42,766 nt of DNA from a virus, in IMG/VR virus record IMGVR_UViG_3300044956_000320, positions 1 through 42,766 of that record; one strand, 5' to 3'. Of the stretch, positions 1 to 7,657 are shown in pieces. Position 1 is the first letter of the stretch. Every line of letters begins with the position of its first letter. The notes below the pieces were generated by a model that saw nothing but the letters and a program-made list of their open reading frames with translations, did no database searches and was not told where the DNA came from. The position numbers were made by a program, and so were the translations under genes.

Positions 1-221
1 TTATTCACTTGGTTGAACAGGTTGTCCTGATGCTCGGCAGCATGAATGCGCCCCATGCGCGCGTCGTCACCGAGGACCTGCACCTCGTACTTGAGTGCCT
101 TGATCTCGTCGATCACCTTGTGCAGTTCCTGCAAGGTGACCACACCTTGCGCGTCGATCATGTGCAGCCCAAGCCCACGCTTGATCGCCCGCCCGACCCG
201 CGCGAAGATGCTCAGTGCCAT
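1..221 (-). CDS. Hypothetical protein, runs off the left edge
   Basis: The open frame starts at the ATG at 219-221 and stays open to base 1, so about 73 residues are visible and the C-terminus is outside the window. A GGGAGGA ribosome site lies just upstream of the ATG. The N-terminus is basic (MALSIFARVGRAIKRGLG). It is followed by a Leu/Glu/Lys-rich stretch (LQELHKVIDEIKALKYEVQV) that looks helical and possibly coiled. It is the most distal gene seen in the left minus-strand block. No family is recognised. The ribosome site and position make it a likely real gene. Confidence 0.6.
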   Translation of the reverse strand, partial: MALSIFARVGRAIKRGLGLHMIDAQGVVTLQELHKVIDEIKALKYEVQVLGDDARMGRIHAAEHQDNLFNQVN

Positions 222-279
222 GCTCTTGTGTCCTCCCATGCGCCATGCGTACACACACTAGTGACTGTGCATATGGTCA

Positions 280-645
280 CTAGGCAAAGCCAACTGCGAG
301 CCACGTCCATGCACGGTGGCCGTGCTCACATGAGCCATCTGGCTCCACCTCGCACGCCTCCTCGCACGTGGTGGGCGAGACCCCATCGCTCTCGAACCAC
401 GTGAGGTCATCCCACGTGGGACGAACTTGCGACACGCTCACCGTGGTCTTGCCATGCGTGCACTCCAAGTGGCCAACCGTGGCCACTTTCCTCCCATTGT
501 GCTTGGTGATCCGCCATGTGACGGTCTCGTAGTCCCACCAGTGCTCTGGATCTTGTGTGCAGACCGCCACGATGCGGCAACCACTCACATTCTCCTCGCA
601 CCGCTCCCCGCTTATGCGAGGATAGATCTCCACACTTAGCGCCAT
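280..645 (-). CDS. Cys/Trp-rich hypothetical protein (121 aa)
   Basis: Start MALSVEIYP was chosen because GGGGGTGC precedes it and it overlaps the stop of the upstream gene (636-645) by 10 bases; longer frames would run deep into that neighbour. The protein has seven Cys residues (including GERCEEN, SGCRIV, TTCEEAC and GSCEHGH) and many Trp residues. This suggests a compact fold with disulphides or a bound metal. No signal peptide or membrane segment is seen, and no family is recognised. It belongs to the left block of small orphan genes. Confidence 0.65.
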   Translation of the reverse strand: MALSVEIYPRISGERCEENVSGCRIVAVCTQDPEHWWDYETVTWRITKHNGRKVATVGHLECTHGKTTVSVSQVRPTWDDLTWFESDGVSPTTCEEACEVEPDGSCEHGHRAWTWLAVGFA

Positions 646-1040
646 ACCAGCACCCCCTTTCGTATCCACGCAGTCTTCACGCCATGGGCATCCGCGTCCC
701 TTGCGGCCACGTTCCATGTCTCTCGCATCGCGGATGCCCACGTTGCCCCAGAGATGTACCACCCGTAGTGGTCCTCAACCACACGGGTCATGTGGTGGGG
801 CAATATGCCCCTGTCTAACTCGTACCTTAGGAACAAAGCACGAGGCAGACGCTTCACCTCGCGCCAGTCCTTAGGCGTGAGGCTGTAGTACTTTATCTCG
901 CTCTTCCCCGTGTTGCGTGGCTGCCTGTGCTCATCGTACACGCTTATGGGCGCAGTGATATCCCATTGGATGTCGCACATAAGCGTCTCGTACCAGCCTT
1001 CTGGTACACCCGGAATGGTCACATCAAACAAGTCACGCAT
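636..1040 (-). CDS. Hypothetical protein (134 aa)
   Basis: Start MRDLFDVTIPGVPEGW was chosen because AAGGAGG lies six bases upstream. A second ATG directly before it (1041-1043) is too close to that site. The start overlaps the end of the upstream gene by 8 bases. The protein is rich in aromatic residues (PEGWYETLMCDIQWDI, DHYGWYISGATW) with a basic middle (DWREVKRLPRALFLRYELDRG). No catalytic motif, membrane segment or family is recognised. Tight overlaps on both sides indicate translational coupling in one operon. Confidence 0.65.
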   Translation of the reverse strand: MRDLFDVTIPGVPEGWYETLMCDIQWDITAPISVYDEHRQPRNTGKSEIKYYSLTPKDWREVKRLPRALFLRYELDRGILPHHMTRVVEDHYGWYISGATWASAMRETWNVAARDADAHGVKTAWIRKGVLVWR

Positions 1041-1332
1041 CATTGGCCTCCTTGTACTTCTCGCAGTACTCATGCAAAGTGCTGAGCACAACTTCGTCAA
1101 TACGCATGCGCGCATATTGAAGTTCTCTCTGCACCAGTGGCACGAGCGTGTGGTAGAGTTCCACAATATCTGCGCTTTCGACACGCGCGCTATCGAGACG
1201 CACGTCAAGGATGCCCCGGATTACCTCCGGGTTCCAGACGTACACGACTGCCTCCTTTCCAGTCGCCTCGGCATCAAGCCCCCGAGCATGCCTGAGACCC
1301 TTCATGTAGCGTCTCCACCGCTTGATGTTCAC
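1033..1332 (-). CDS. Hypothetical helical protein (99 aa), GTG start
   Basis: The GTG start at 1330-1332 follows a GGAGGAGGTG ribosome site and overlaps the upstream stop as GTGA. The N-terminus is basic (MNIKRWRRYMKGLRHARG). The C-terminal half is predicted helical and charged (QRELQYARMRIDEVVLS, LHEYCEKYKEANDA). No domain is recognised. It lies in a chain of overlapping small genes and is probably co-translated with both neighbours. Confidence 0.65.
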   Translation of the reverse strand: MNIKRWRRYMKGLRHARGLDAEATGKEAVVYVWNPEVIRGILDVRLDSARVESADIVELYHTLVPLVQRELQYARMRIDEVVLSTLHEYCEKYKEANDA

Positions 1333-1964
1333 GCGCGCACCTCCTCCTTACGCATGTCACCCGAGTAGTACAGCCCGCTCTCGCAGGCCCCGATGCATGA
1401 GATGCCCCTCCACGAGTGCTCGCTCGTGGACACGGCATCCATACCACGCATGAAGCCATCGGCCTCGTGTGCCCACGCACGCCCGAGGCTAAAAGTCATG
1501 GCGCTACGCAGGTCGCCGAGGCTTGCCCCCGCCGTAAGGAAACAGTCCCAGTGCTCCACCATGGGCGTGCCATGGCAGTGCACGACGGTCCGCACGCGCC
1601 AGCCAGCCTGCGCAATGTCGCGCATCAGTCCCTTCGGCGCTTTGACGCATGCGGTCTGCGTGAGGTGCAACTTGAGAGTAACCATGTCATCCTTGTCGAT
1701 GTGCACACTCGTGTCGTGTGCTGGATCAATGGCCATGCCGCCCCATGCGTCGGCCTTCCATGCCTCAAGTGCGTCGTCGTAGTACCTCGGACGCATGAAG
1801 TTGTACTGCGGCAGCCAGATGCTGCTTGGAACTGGGCGCAGGTACTGGCTGAGCCATCCGCTTATGGCGGCCCCGCGAATGTCGTCGAGGACATACTCTT
1901 GTCCCCGCGTGCGATCCGTCATCTGGATCTCTACGACGTACTCGAGGTTGCTGTATGTGTACAT
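1329..1964 (-). CDS. Hypothetical protein (211 aa)
   Basis: Start MYTYSNLEYVVEIQ at 1962-1964 follows GGTGGGAG and lies five bases after the upstream stop; a longer in-frame reading would overlap that gene by about 80 bases. The sequence is a mixed alpha/beta type with many His and Asp residues (AIDPAHDTSVHIDKDDM, HCHGTPMVEHWD) and several Cys residues. These could bind metal, but no standard spacing is recognised. This is the largest gene of the left block. No function is assigned. Confidence 0.65.
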   Translation of the reverse strand: MYTYSNLEYVVEIQMTDRTRGQEYVLDDIRGAAISGWLSQYLRPVPSSIWLPQYNFMRPRYYDDALEAWKADAWGGMAIDPAHDTSVHIDKDDMVTLKLHLTQTACVKAPKGLMRDIAQAGWRVRTVVHCHGTPMVEHWDCFLTAGASLGDLRSAMTFSLGRAWAHEADGFMRGMDAVSTSEHSWRGISCIGACESGLYYSGDMRKEEVRA

Positions 1965-1969
1965 GCGCT

Positions 1970-2488
1970 CTATTCTCCCACCGCAAGTGCGGTCTGTTCC
2001 GATTGAGCCACCGCATATGCAATGGCCTTGTCCTCCGCGAGCCGCCACTTGTGTATCACATCTTCGTCTGGCTCCTCAAGGCACAGATCGACGTGCCACT
2101 CTCGCACGTCGAAGAAGTCTTGCCCGCGCATCTTGTAGACAAGCCACTTCGCATAGTGGCTATCCTCAAGCAAGTCTTGATGCGTGACAATCGCAGGGTG
2201 CTGTGGCAAGCGTCCCTGCATGACTGAGTACGATGCGTTCATGTTGAGCGCGAGGCCAATGTTTACCTTCTCGCGTGGCATGAAGCCACTGTCATAAGGT
2301 GACGCATACTGCACATAGATGCTGTCGAAGTGCCGAATGCCACTCGGCCGCTCGCTACACAACGCATCCGTGAACCTATTCACGATGTTCTTCACGTGCG
2401 AGAACGGGTCTCCCGTGCATTCTCGCATGATGATGCCCAGTGCACGCTCCGCAAGCACGAACTTGCGCCGCCACATGTAGTCGCTCAT
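1970..2488 (-). CDS. Hypothetical protein (172 aa)
   Basis: The start ATG at 2486-2488 overlaps the upstream stop as ATGA and follows GGAGGCAGGGA. The sequence opens MSDYMWRRKFVLAERALG and has helical segments with Trp/Arg-rich patches and an acidic stretch near the C-terminus (DLCLEEPDEDVIHKW). No known motif, membrane segment or signal peptide is visible. The start overlap points to coupled translation with the 2485-2805 gene. Confidence 0.65.
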   Translation of the reverse strand: MSDYMWRRKFVLAERALGIIMRECTGDPFSHVKNIVNRFTDALCSERPSGIRHFDSIYVQYASPYDSGFMPREKVNIGLALNMNASYSVMQGRLPQHPAIVTHQDLLEDSHYAKWLVYKMRGQDFFDVREWHVDLCLEEPDEDVIHKWRLAEDKAIAYAVAQSEQTALAVGE

Positions 2489-2805
2489 TCCCTGCCTCCT
2501 TGTGCCAATGCAACCACTTCGATGATCTTGTCTCCTCGCGAGATCTCGAGCATGATGGTCGCGTCAAGTATGCAGAAACCATAGGTCTCTGTCACGAACG
2601 CGAGGCTCTCCGTCACGAGCCACCCATCGTCGGCTGCGTCAATCGCATCCGCAAACTGCGCGCCCAAGTGCTTCACGTCTTGAGGCTCAATGACTGCCCA
2701 CTTGGGAAGCCCTAGCACGTATGCCTCCTCAAGCATGTCGGGATCGGCCGCAGTGTCCATGTCGAACTTGATGCCCGAGAGCAGAATGCGCCATGTGTCT
2801 GCCAT
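2485..2805 (-). CDS. Hypothetical acidic protein (106 aa)
   Basis: Start MADTWRILLSGIKFD is preceded by AGGAGGCACAGG. The protein is acidic in its first half (DMDTAADPDMLEEAYV) and has a short segment that may be a beta strand near the end (GDKIIEVVALAQGG). It overlaps the next gene by four bases. No family is recognised. It could be a small host-takeover or DNA-mimic type protein, but nothing beyond the acidic bias supports that. Confidence 0.65.
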   Translation of the reverse strand: MADTWRILLSGIKFDMDTAADPDMLEEAYVLGLPKWAVIEPQDVKHLGAQFADAIDAADDGWLVTESLAFVTETYGFCILDATIMLEISRGDKIIEVVALAQGGRE

Positions 2806-2815
2806 CCTGTGCCTC

Positions 2816-3103
2816 CTATGGTCTGTCGAGTGCGATCCATGTCGTGCCCTTCATGCGTGCCTCAAACGCACGGCAGAGCGACGCGGTCAATGCCTCCGCG
2901 ACGGCGTCGTCCACACATGTAATGCCTACATAGCCAACGTCCTCCTTGAGCGTGGCACCTATGTAGATCCGCATGTGTGGATCACTGCGCGCAATGGCCG
3001 CGCGCCACGCATCAAGAACTATGCGCCACTTGCGTGGCACATAGATCATGTACGTGACGGTGTGCGGCCCTTCTGTGCGACCACTCGGTGCACGCTTAGG
3101 CAC
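2816..3103 (-). CDS. Hypothetical protein (95 aa), GTG start
   Basis: The GTG at 3101-3103 is preferred because GGAGG lies six bases upstream. A longer GTG start at 3149-3151 has no good ribosome site. The protein has a basic N-terminus (PKRAPSGRTEG), then TVTYMIYVPRKWRIVLDAWR and YIGATLKEDVGYVGITCVDD, a possible alpha/beta fold. No motif is recognised. The 59 bases between it and the upstream gene hold a coding-like tail without a start codon (see findings). Confidence 0.6.
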   Translation of the reverse strand: MPKRAPSGRTEGPHTVTYMIYVPRKWRIVLDAWRAAIARSDPHMRIYIGATLKEDVGYVGITCVDDAVAEALTASLCRAFEARMKGTTWIALDRP

Positions 3104-3162
3104 TGTCCGCCTCCAGTTCTTCGCGCAGCCTGTCGAGCCATGACCTCGCACGGACTGCCCGC

Positions 3163-3387
3163 CTAGAGTTCGATTGCCACGGTGTTCTTCACACCGCAGC
3201 GCTTGAAGAGCGCACGCAGCACTCGGACTGCGGCCAGTGCGGCCCCGATCTCGGGACCATGCACGAGCACGTCGGCTCGTGCGTCGCCCGCATGGATCAG
3301 GACCACATCGAACGACCGTCGTGCACTTTCGTGCATCATGCAGACGGCCTTGTAGGCCGCCCCGTTATCTGCCACAGTGATACGCAC
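3163..3387 (-). CDS. Hypothetical protein (74 aa), leader shared with next gene
   Basis: The GTG start at 3385-3387 follows AAGGAGG with a seven-base spacer. The 19 bases ACTGCCACACACAAGGAGG (3395-3413) are identical to those ahead of the 3446-3679 gene. The two proteins share a loose pattern, here FDVVLIHAG then VLVHGPEIGAALAAVRVLR, there ADVVLGPEG then VIVHNRLDGVRIKRAILRR. They may therefore be distant duplicates. No function is recognised; the sequence looks like an alternating strand/helix fold. Confidence 0.65.
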   Translation of the reverse strand: MRITVADNGAAYKAVCMMHESARRSFDVVLIHAGDARADVLVHGPEIGAALAAVRVLRALFKRCGVKNTVAIEL

Positions 3388-3394
3388 GTGAAGT

Positions 3395-3413
3395 CCTCCT
3401 TGTGTGTGGCAGT
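3395..3413 (-). repeat. 19-base leader repeat, copy 1 (contains ribosome site)
   Basis: ACTGCCACACACAAGGAGG on the minus strand, identical to 3685-3703. It ends in the AAGGAGG ribosome site of the following gene. The bases beyond it on both sides differ between the two copies. Confidence 0.85.
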
Positions 3414-3445
3414 TTTACATGCGGATCTGCCAACCGCATGGGTGC

Positions 3446-3679
3446 CTAGAGTGCGCGGCTTTGGCGCTCTGAGACCGCTACGAACTGTCCCCGCAGTCGC
3501 CGCAAGATGGCGCGCTTGATGCGCACCCCATCCAAGCGGTTGTGCACGATGACTTGCGTCACCGTGCCTTCGGGACCGAGCACGACGTCCGCCCCGGCGA
3601 ACGTCCGGCCCAGAGCACCGGCCGTTTCAGGCGACGTGAAGATCACATCGCCGCGATACTGCGCGAGAATAGCGTTCAT
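3446..3679 (-). CDS. Hypothetical protein (77 aa), possible paralogue of the 3163-3387 gene
   Basis: Start MNAILAQYRGDVIFTSPE at 3677-3679 follows GGAGGCACAGGC. The central hydrophobic segment ADVVLGPEG, the VIVHN strand and the C-terminal Arg-rich helix (RIKRAILRRLRG) resemble the layout of the 3163-3387 product. The shared 19-base leader supports a duplication. The basic C-terminal half would suit nucleic-acid binding, but this is only a compositional hint. No family is recognised. Confidence 0.65.
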   Translation of the reverse strand: MNAILAQYRGDVIFTSPETAGALGRTFAGADVVLGPEGTVTQVIVHNRLDGVRIKRAILRRLRGQFVAVSERQSRAL

Positions 3680-3684
3680 GCCTG

Positions 3685-3703
3685 TGCCTCCTTGTGTGTG
3701 GCA
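3685..3703 (-). repeat. 19-base leader repeat, copy 2 (contains ribosome site)
   Basis: Exact second copy of the element at 3395-3413. The related string CACACAAGGAG also lies ahead of the 3782-4102 gene, which suggests a locally conserved 5' leader. Confidence 0.85.
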
Positions 3704-3781
3704 GTGTGCGGCCTGCCCCGTGCCGTGCCCTTGTGTGCTCCGTGCTATGCTTTGCCCTCCTTCGTGAGCACGACCTTGCGA

Positions 3782-4102
3782 TCACCGTGGTGAAGAGGCT
3801 GCCTCGTGCGCTAGTTGCTCAACCACCGCGTCAAGCACCATCTTGACGGTGGCGCGCTGCGTCCGAATGTCGGACCTCTTGGCGCGCAGGTTCTGCAACT
3901 TCTGGTGCATCGTGCGCTGCACCAACTTGTTGACACTCGCCTTGAACCAGTCCTCCGCGTTCGCCACTGACAAGGCCGCCTCGGTATCGTCGATCAACTT
4001 CGTGAGGCGCTGTTCGCGCTTGGTCAAGTCCTCGAACGTGCGGTCGAGCGTGACAGCGTCGAACGGAACGGTAACGGTTTGGAGAGTTACTGCGATGCTC
4101 AC
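3782..4102 (-). CDS. Hypothetical coiled-coil protein (106 aa), GTG start
   Basis: The GTG at 4100-4102 (MSIAVTLQTVTVPFDAVTLD) has AAGGAG seven bases upstream. It is preferred over an upstream TTG that would place the ribosome site inside the gene. Residues about 25-95 are charged and helical (TKREQRLTKLIDDTEAALS, LRAKRSDIRTQRATVKMVL), a likely coiled coil. It may oligomerise. No family is recognised. Downstream (3680-3781) is about 100 bases with no convincing gene apart from the next gene's leader. Confidence 0.65.
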   Translation of the reverse strand: MSIAVTLQTVTVPFDAVTLDRTFEDLTKREQRLTKLIDDTEAALSVANAEDWFKASVNKLVQRTMHQKLQNLRAKRSDIRTQRATVKMVLDAVVEQLAHEAASSPR

Positions 4103-4162
4103 TTGCGTGCTCCTTGTGTGCAAAAGTGTTGGGCGGACACTTGCGTGCCCGCCCCTGTGTGC

Positions 4163-4702
4163 TTACGATGCGCTGCCGATCTTCTCGATCTGCTGGGTCC
4201 GCTTGACCCAGACGTGCATTACGTGGGCGAGTGAGTGTGCACACTCGACCGTGATGCACTTCGATCCGCCGACCCCGCGGACCACCCCTTCCACGCCTGC
4301 GAGGTTCCCGCTCCCGCACGGCGCGATGGTCTGGGTTGCCCGACGCTTGTCGCCGTCAACCAGCAGCACCTTCGCGCTGCTGGTCGTGTCCGTGGTGGCG
4401 GACAGGCGAACACGGTCGCCTACGACGAGGCTATCGACGGCGACCATCTCGCCCTCGATGCGCCTGGCCCCGAGCGCCTTAGCGGGCGCCTTGATGGCCG
4501 GGTTCGTCGGCGCCTTGATCTGGCCAGCGACCTTGACAGACCCCTCGATCACGCGCACTGGCCCTGCGGCCATGCGCTCCAGCGCCTGTAGGAGGCGCTC
4601 CCCATTGTCGGCGATCCGCCCGAGTGTGGCCGCCTGTGACGCAATCGCGTCCGAGAGGCCATCAATCCGCGCCGCGAGATCCGCCGTCGATACACGTGCC
4701 AT
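4163..4702 (-). CDS. Hypothetical protein with SH3-like beta segment (179 aa)
   Basis: Start MARVSTADLAARIDGLSD at 4700-4702 follows GGGGGC. The N-terminal part is helical (DAIASQAATLGRIADNGERL). A Pro/Ala/Lys linker follows (IKAPTNPAIKAPAKALGARR). The second half is a beta-rich segment (DSLVVGDRVRLSA, SAKVLLVDGDKRRATQ) that reads like a KOW- or SH3-type barrel. It is the first gene of the left minus-strand operon and is transcribed away from the portal gene. A role is not assigned; nucleic-acid or protein binding is possible. Confidence 0.65.
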   Translation of the reverse strand: MARVSTADLAARIDGLSDAIASQAATLGRIADNGERLLQALERMAAGPVRVIEGSVKVAGQIKAPTNPAIKAPAKALGARRIEGEMVAVDSLVVGDRVRLSATTDTTSSAKVLLVDGDKRRATQTIAPCGSGNLAGVEGVVRGVGGSKCITVECAHSLAHVMHVWVKRTQQIEKIGSAS

Positions 4703-5089
4703 TGCCCGTGCCCCCAAGTGTGCCGCAGTACATCACTGCGGGTCGCCCCGTCTGTCGAGATCGGGGCGACGCCGAAACTATCTGGCAAGCGGCCAGACCC
4801 CGCCACAGTGATCTGGTAGGGTTTGGTCTCACGGCGGCCAGACTACCCTGCCGACCGGCCCCCATGCCACTATGCGCATATGCACATTTTCAAATCTGGC
4901 TGCTCGCTAGGACACCTTTTGAAGATGTGCACGTGTACAAAATCCCCCCTACTCACCCACAAAAAATCGCAGCAAAATCCTAAAACTGAGCATTACAATT
5001 CCGTACCAAGCCCCATGCCTTTTCTAAAAAGGGTGGTGTGCCGCCAAAAATGGTCCCCGCGTTTCATAAAAGAGAGGCCCACGATCAAA
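4703..5089. promoter_or_regulatory. Divergent control region with hairpins and TCTGG/CCAGA repeats
   Basis: This is the longest non-coding stretch. It lies between the start of the leftward block and the start of the portal gene. Two perfect hairpins sit in the leader of the leftward gene: CCGCAGT/ACTGCGG (4723-4741) and GTCGCCCCG/CGGGGCGAC (4742-4770). Next come repeated half-sites: TCTGGC at 4781 and 4895, TCTGGT at 4812, and GCCAGA at 4792 and 4837; the first TCTGGC/GCCAGA pair is an inverted repeat with a five-base spacer. From about 4880 to 5085 the sequence is AT-rich, with A-runs and a small inverted repeat (CCTTTT/AAAAGG, 5018-5032). No textbook -35/-10 pair is certain. A divergent promoter with an operator is the likely role. 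Confidence 0.6.
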
Positions 5090-7252
5090 ATGAGTACACA
5101 GCGCAAATTTGTCTTGCCGGGCACAACCAAGCCCACACCCGAATGGATCAGCTCGTGGTTTCGTGCGCAGTGGCACAGATGGCGCGAGAGGCGTGACCTC
5201 GATGTCGCAGTCCGCGACGTGATCTATCAAGAGAACGCGATTGATCCTGTCGGCCCCAACGGCGAAGAAGCCAGCCTTAACCACGAGATCGTCCGCACGG
5301 GCCTTGCCAAGACACTGCTGCGCGAATACGTCGGCATCATCAGCGGCGAGAGTCCCCGCTTCGAGTGCCTGCCCGATGGCCTCGGCCCGACAAAGCAGCG
5401 CGATGCCTCTGCTGTCGAAGAATGGGATGCCGCGTGGTATCAAGACTCAGGTGGCAATGACTTGCAGGCCCTCGTCGATGGCGACGCCATTGCCTATGGC
5501 CGCGGCGTCTCTTATGTAGTCTGGGCGCGGCAATACTGGCGCGACTTCCCAGAGCAAGACCCCAAAGAGGCCGACAGTGCATACCTCAAGCGAGTGGACT
5601 CATGGGCACGTGGTGCACCAAATCCGATCCTAAGGATGCATTGCCCCGCGCCTCAGACCATGTTCGACGACGACGAATGGACGAGGCTCTACGGCCACCC
5701 CAATGTCGTGTACTGGTACCACAGGCCAATCTCTGAAGTAGCCGCTGCGTATCCCTCATCAAAGGCAGCACGCGACTATGCGAAGAGCCTCGCCGACAGC
5801 CCGAGTGACGACCCACTCGTGCTCTTCATGACATTCGGCAATCGGCGCTACCTCACATATGCACTCTCTAGAAACATCGCGATCAGCGCCCCAGACAGCC
5901 AGAGCAGCCTGCCCGTCTCTGTAATCCAGATCGAACCCGGCGATGTAGAAATCCTCGACACGTTTGAGCACGGAGCAGGCCGCAATCCCTTTGAGGTCGT
6001 CGTCGGCGACACGGGCAGTGACCCCGCACTCATCCACAAGTACGCAGGCCTCTTCGACAATAGCCTCGTGATCTTGCGGCAAATCGACGAGGCCATTAGC
6101 CAAGCTGCCACTGCCATTCGGCGCTACGGCCGCGGCCAGCTCGTACTCATGCACGAGTGGGGTCCAGCAGGCCAATTGCCCGGCGGCGTAGACCCCGACA
6201 CCATGACGCCACGCGAGATCGACTGGGAGCCGGGCCGTGTCATCAGCCTTGCCCCCGGCGAAAGGCTCGCGTTCGTGCAGCCGGACCTCAATGCATACAG
6301 GGCTGGACTTGAGTTCCATGACTTGCTCACAAGGTACGTGAGCCGCGACACAATCGACCCAGCCGCATGGGCAGGCTCGGCAACAAACAGCGGCTTCCAG
6401 CTCGTGACACTCATCCAGACCGCCCAGCGGAAGCTCAGCAACTTCGTAAATCGCAAAAACAGATCAATTGAGAACGTGCTCAAGGCCACACACGGCATTG
6501 TCGAATACATCGACAGGCCCGTCTACGTGTACAGAGCCATCGACGAGATGAGCGACAGTGGCACGATCACTGCGGTCGGTGGCTGGATTAGCCTCACGCC
6601 CGCGCAGGCACACACTGCCCGAGTGCGCGTGAAGCTCGCACCGAAGCTCGACAGTGCCGATGCTGCCTCCGCCCAAATAGGCATCCAGCTCGCACAGGCC
6701 ACCACCAATGGCTGGCTCGACATCGACAAGGACTGGATCCTCAGTCGCTGGCTCGGCCTTGAGAACCCTGAGCGCCATCGGCGCGCCGCACTCCTCCAGC
6801 GGTTCCTCAACAGCCCTGACATCCAGCAGTGGCTCACGGCACAGGCCATTCAAGACGCCGAGCTTACGATGAAGCGCGCAGATGTCGAAGCAGCCAAGGG
6901 CCTCACGAGCCTTAGTCCCGCAGACCTTGCGCTCGCTCCAGCCGCCTTGCAGCAAGAACTCGCGGCCCGTGGCCTCATTCCCGGCCAGCCCGGCGCCGTG
7001 ATCCCACCAAGCGAAGGTGGCATTCCCGGCGGCGCACCGGGGATGGCTGGCCTCATGCAGGCCATCGCGCCACCCGGCACGCCAGCCCCCGGCCTTGGCA
7101 CAACCATGGGCGGAGGCCCCGGCGGCCAGCAGGCCCTCGGCCAAGCGCTCGGTGGCCCCACGCCGCAGACCTCCCCATTTGGTGGCCTGAATATGGCCTC
7201 TAGTGCTCAGCGCTCGGGGCAACCTGTCGCCCCCACGCTCGGAGGCCTCTAG
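5090..7252 (+). CDS. Portal protein (720 aa)
   Basis: Probable head portal: the dodecameric ring through which DNA enters and leaves the capsid. The ATG at 5090 follows AGAGAGG with a 12-base spacer; longer frames extend into the AT-rich control region. Portal-like features are an N-terminal region with ISGESPRFECLPDG, then GDAIAYGRGVSYVVWARQYW, the wing-type segment FEHGAGRNPFEVVVGD, long helices (LVILRQIDEAISQAATAIRR; FQLVTLIQTAQRKLSNFVNR) and a Gly/Pro/Gln-rich C-terminal tail from about residue 640. The length matches the large portals of short-tailed phages (about 700 residues). It heads a plus-strand block, whereas the terminase genes lie on the minus strand just beyond. The call rests on layout and recognisable segments, not on a database match. 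Confidence 0.7.
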   Translation: MSTQRKFVLPGTTKPTPEWISSWFRAQWHRWRERRDLDVAVRDVIYQENAIDPVGPNGEEASLNHEIVRTGLAKTLLREYVGIISGESPRFECLPDGLGPTKQRDASAVEEWDAAWYQDSGGNDLQALVDGDAIAYGRGVSYVVWARQYWRDFPEQDPKEADSAYLKRVDSWARGAPNPILRMHCPAPQTMFDDDEWTRLYGHPNVVYWYHRPISEVAAAYPSSKAARDYAKSLADSPSDDPLVLFMTFGNRRYLTYALSRNIAISAPDSQSSLPVSVIQIEPGDVEILDTFEHGAGRNPFEVVVGDTGSDPALIHKYAGLFDNSLVILRQIDEAISQAATAIRRYGRGQLVLMHEWGPAGQLPGGVDPDTMTPREIDWEPGRVISLAPGERLAFVQPDLNAYRAGLEFHDLLTRYVSRDTIDPAAWAGSATNSGFQLVTLIQTAQRKLSNFVNRKNRSIENVLKATHGIVEYIDRPVYVYRAIDEMSDSGTITAVGGWISLTPAQAHTARVRVKLAPKLDSADAASAQIGIQLAQATTNGWLDIDKDWILSRWLGLENPERHRRAALLQRFLNSPDIQQWLTAQAIQDAELTMKRADVEAAKGLTSLSPADLALAPAALQQELAARGLIPGQPGAVIPPSEGGIPGGAPGMAGLMQAIAPPGTPAPGLGTTMGGGPGGQQALGQALGGPTPQTSPFGGLNMASSAQRSGQPVAPTLGGL

Positions 7253-7257
7253 AGCCT

Positions 7258-7653
7258 ATGGACCTGAAGACTCTTAGTGCGCTTGAGGCCCGTGCCAAGC
7301 GTGCCCTATGGCGTGTCTCGTTTGCCTCGCCCGAAGGACCCGACACATGCCCCACACTTGGACAGCCGGGCCTGAGCCTAGAGCGTGCATGCGCGGTGGC
7401 CGACAGGCTCGAAGCCCTCGCACATGTCTATGGCTTCAAAAATATCGCGGTCGTCGATGAAGCCCTCAAGCCCGTCTTCGCACCGCATGAGCCATACACG
7501 CCCCCGCCCCCGCCTCCGCCTCCCGCCCCCACACCAGCACAAAGTAGGCTCCACAGGCTCGCAGCCGCTGAAGGCATCGACCTTGACTTGCTCGTGAACC
7601 CCGATGCCCTTGAGCCTGCTTTTGCAGACCCCATCACCATAAAGGCCCTCTAA
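7258..7653 (+). CDS. Hypothetical protein with polyproline run (131 aa)
   Basis: It starts with the ATG five bases after the portal stop; GGAGG inside the portal's last codons is the nearest ribosome site. Residues 1-75 look globular (MDLKTLSALEARAKRALWRV, ERACAVADRLEALAHVYGF). A run of eight prolines (TPPPPPPPPAPTPAQ) then leads to a helical C-terminus (HRLAAAEGIDLDLLVNPDAL). It is probably a small accessory head protein because it lies between the portal and the next structural-type genes. No family is recognised. Confidence 0.65.
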   Translation: MDLKTLSALEARAKRALWRVSFASPEGPDTCPTLGQPGLSLERACAVADRLEALAHVYGFKNIAVVDEALKPVFAPHEPYTPPPPPPPPAPTPAQSRLHRLAAAEGIDLDLLVNPDALEPAFADPITIKAL

Positions 7654-7657
7654 TACT

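Noticed and set aside
2997-3166. Plus-strand frames in the left block as real genes
   Set aside because: They are His/Arg/Cys-rich shadows of the overlapping minus-strand genes and have no ribosome sites.
6464-7222. Long minus-strand reading frame inside the portal gene
   Set aside because: It is antisense to Gly/Pro/Ala-rich portal codons, lacks a ribosome site and has no recognisable features.
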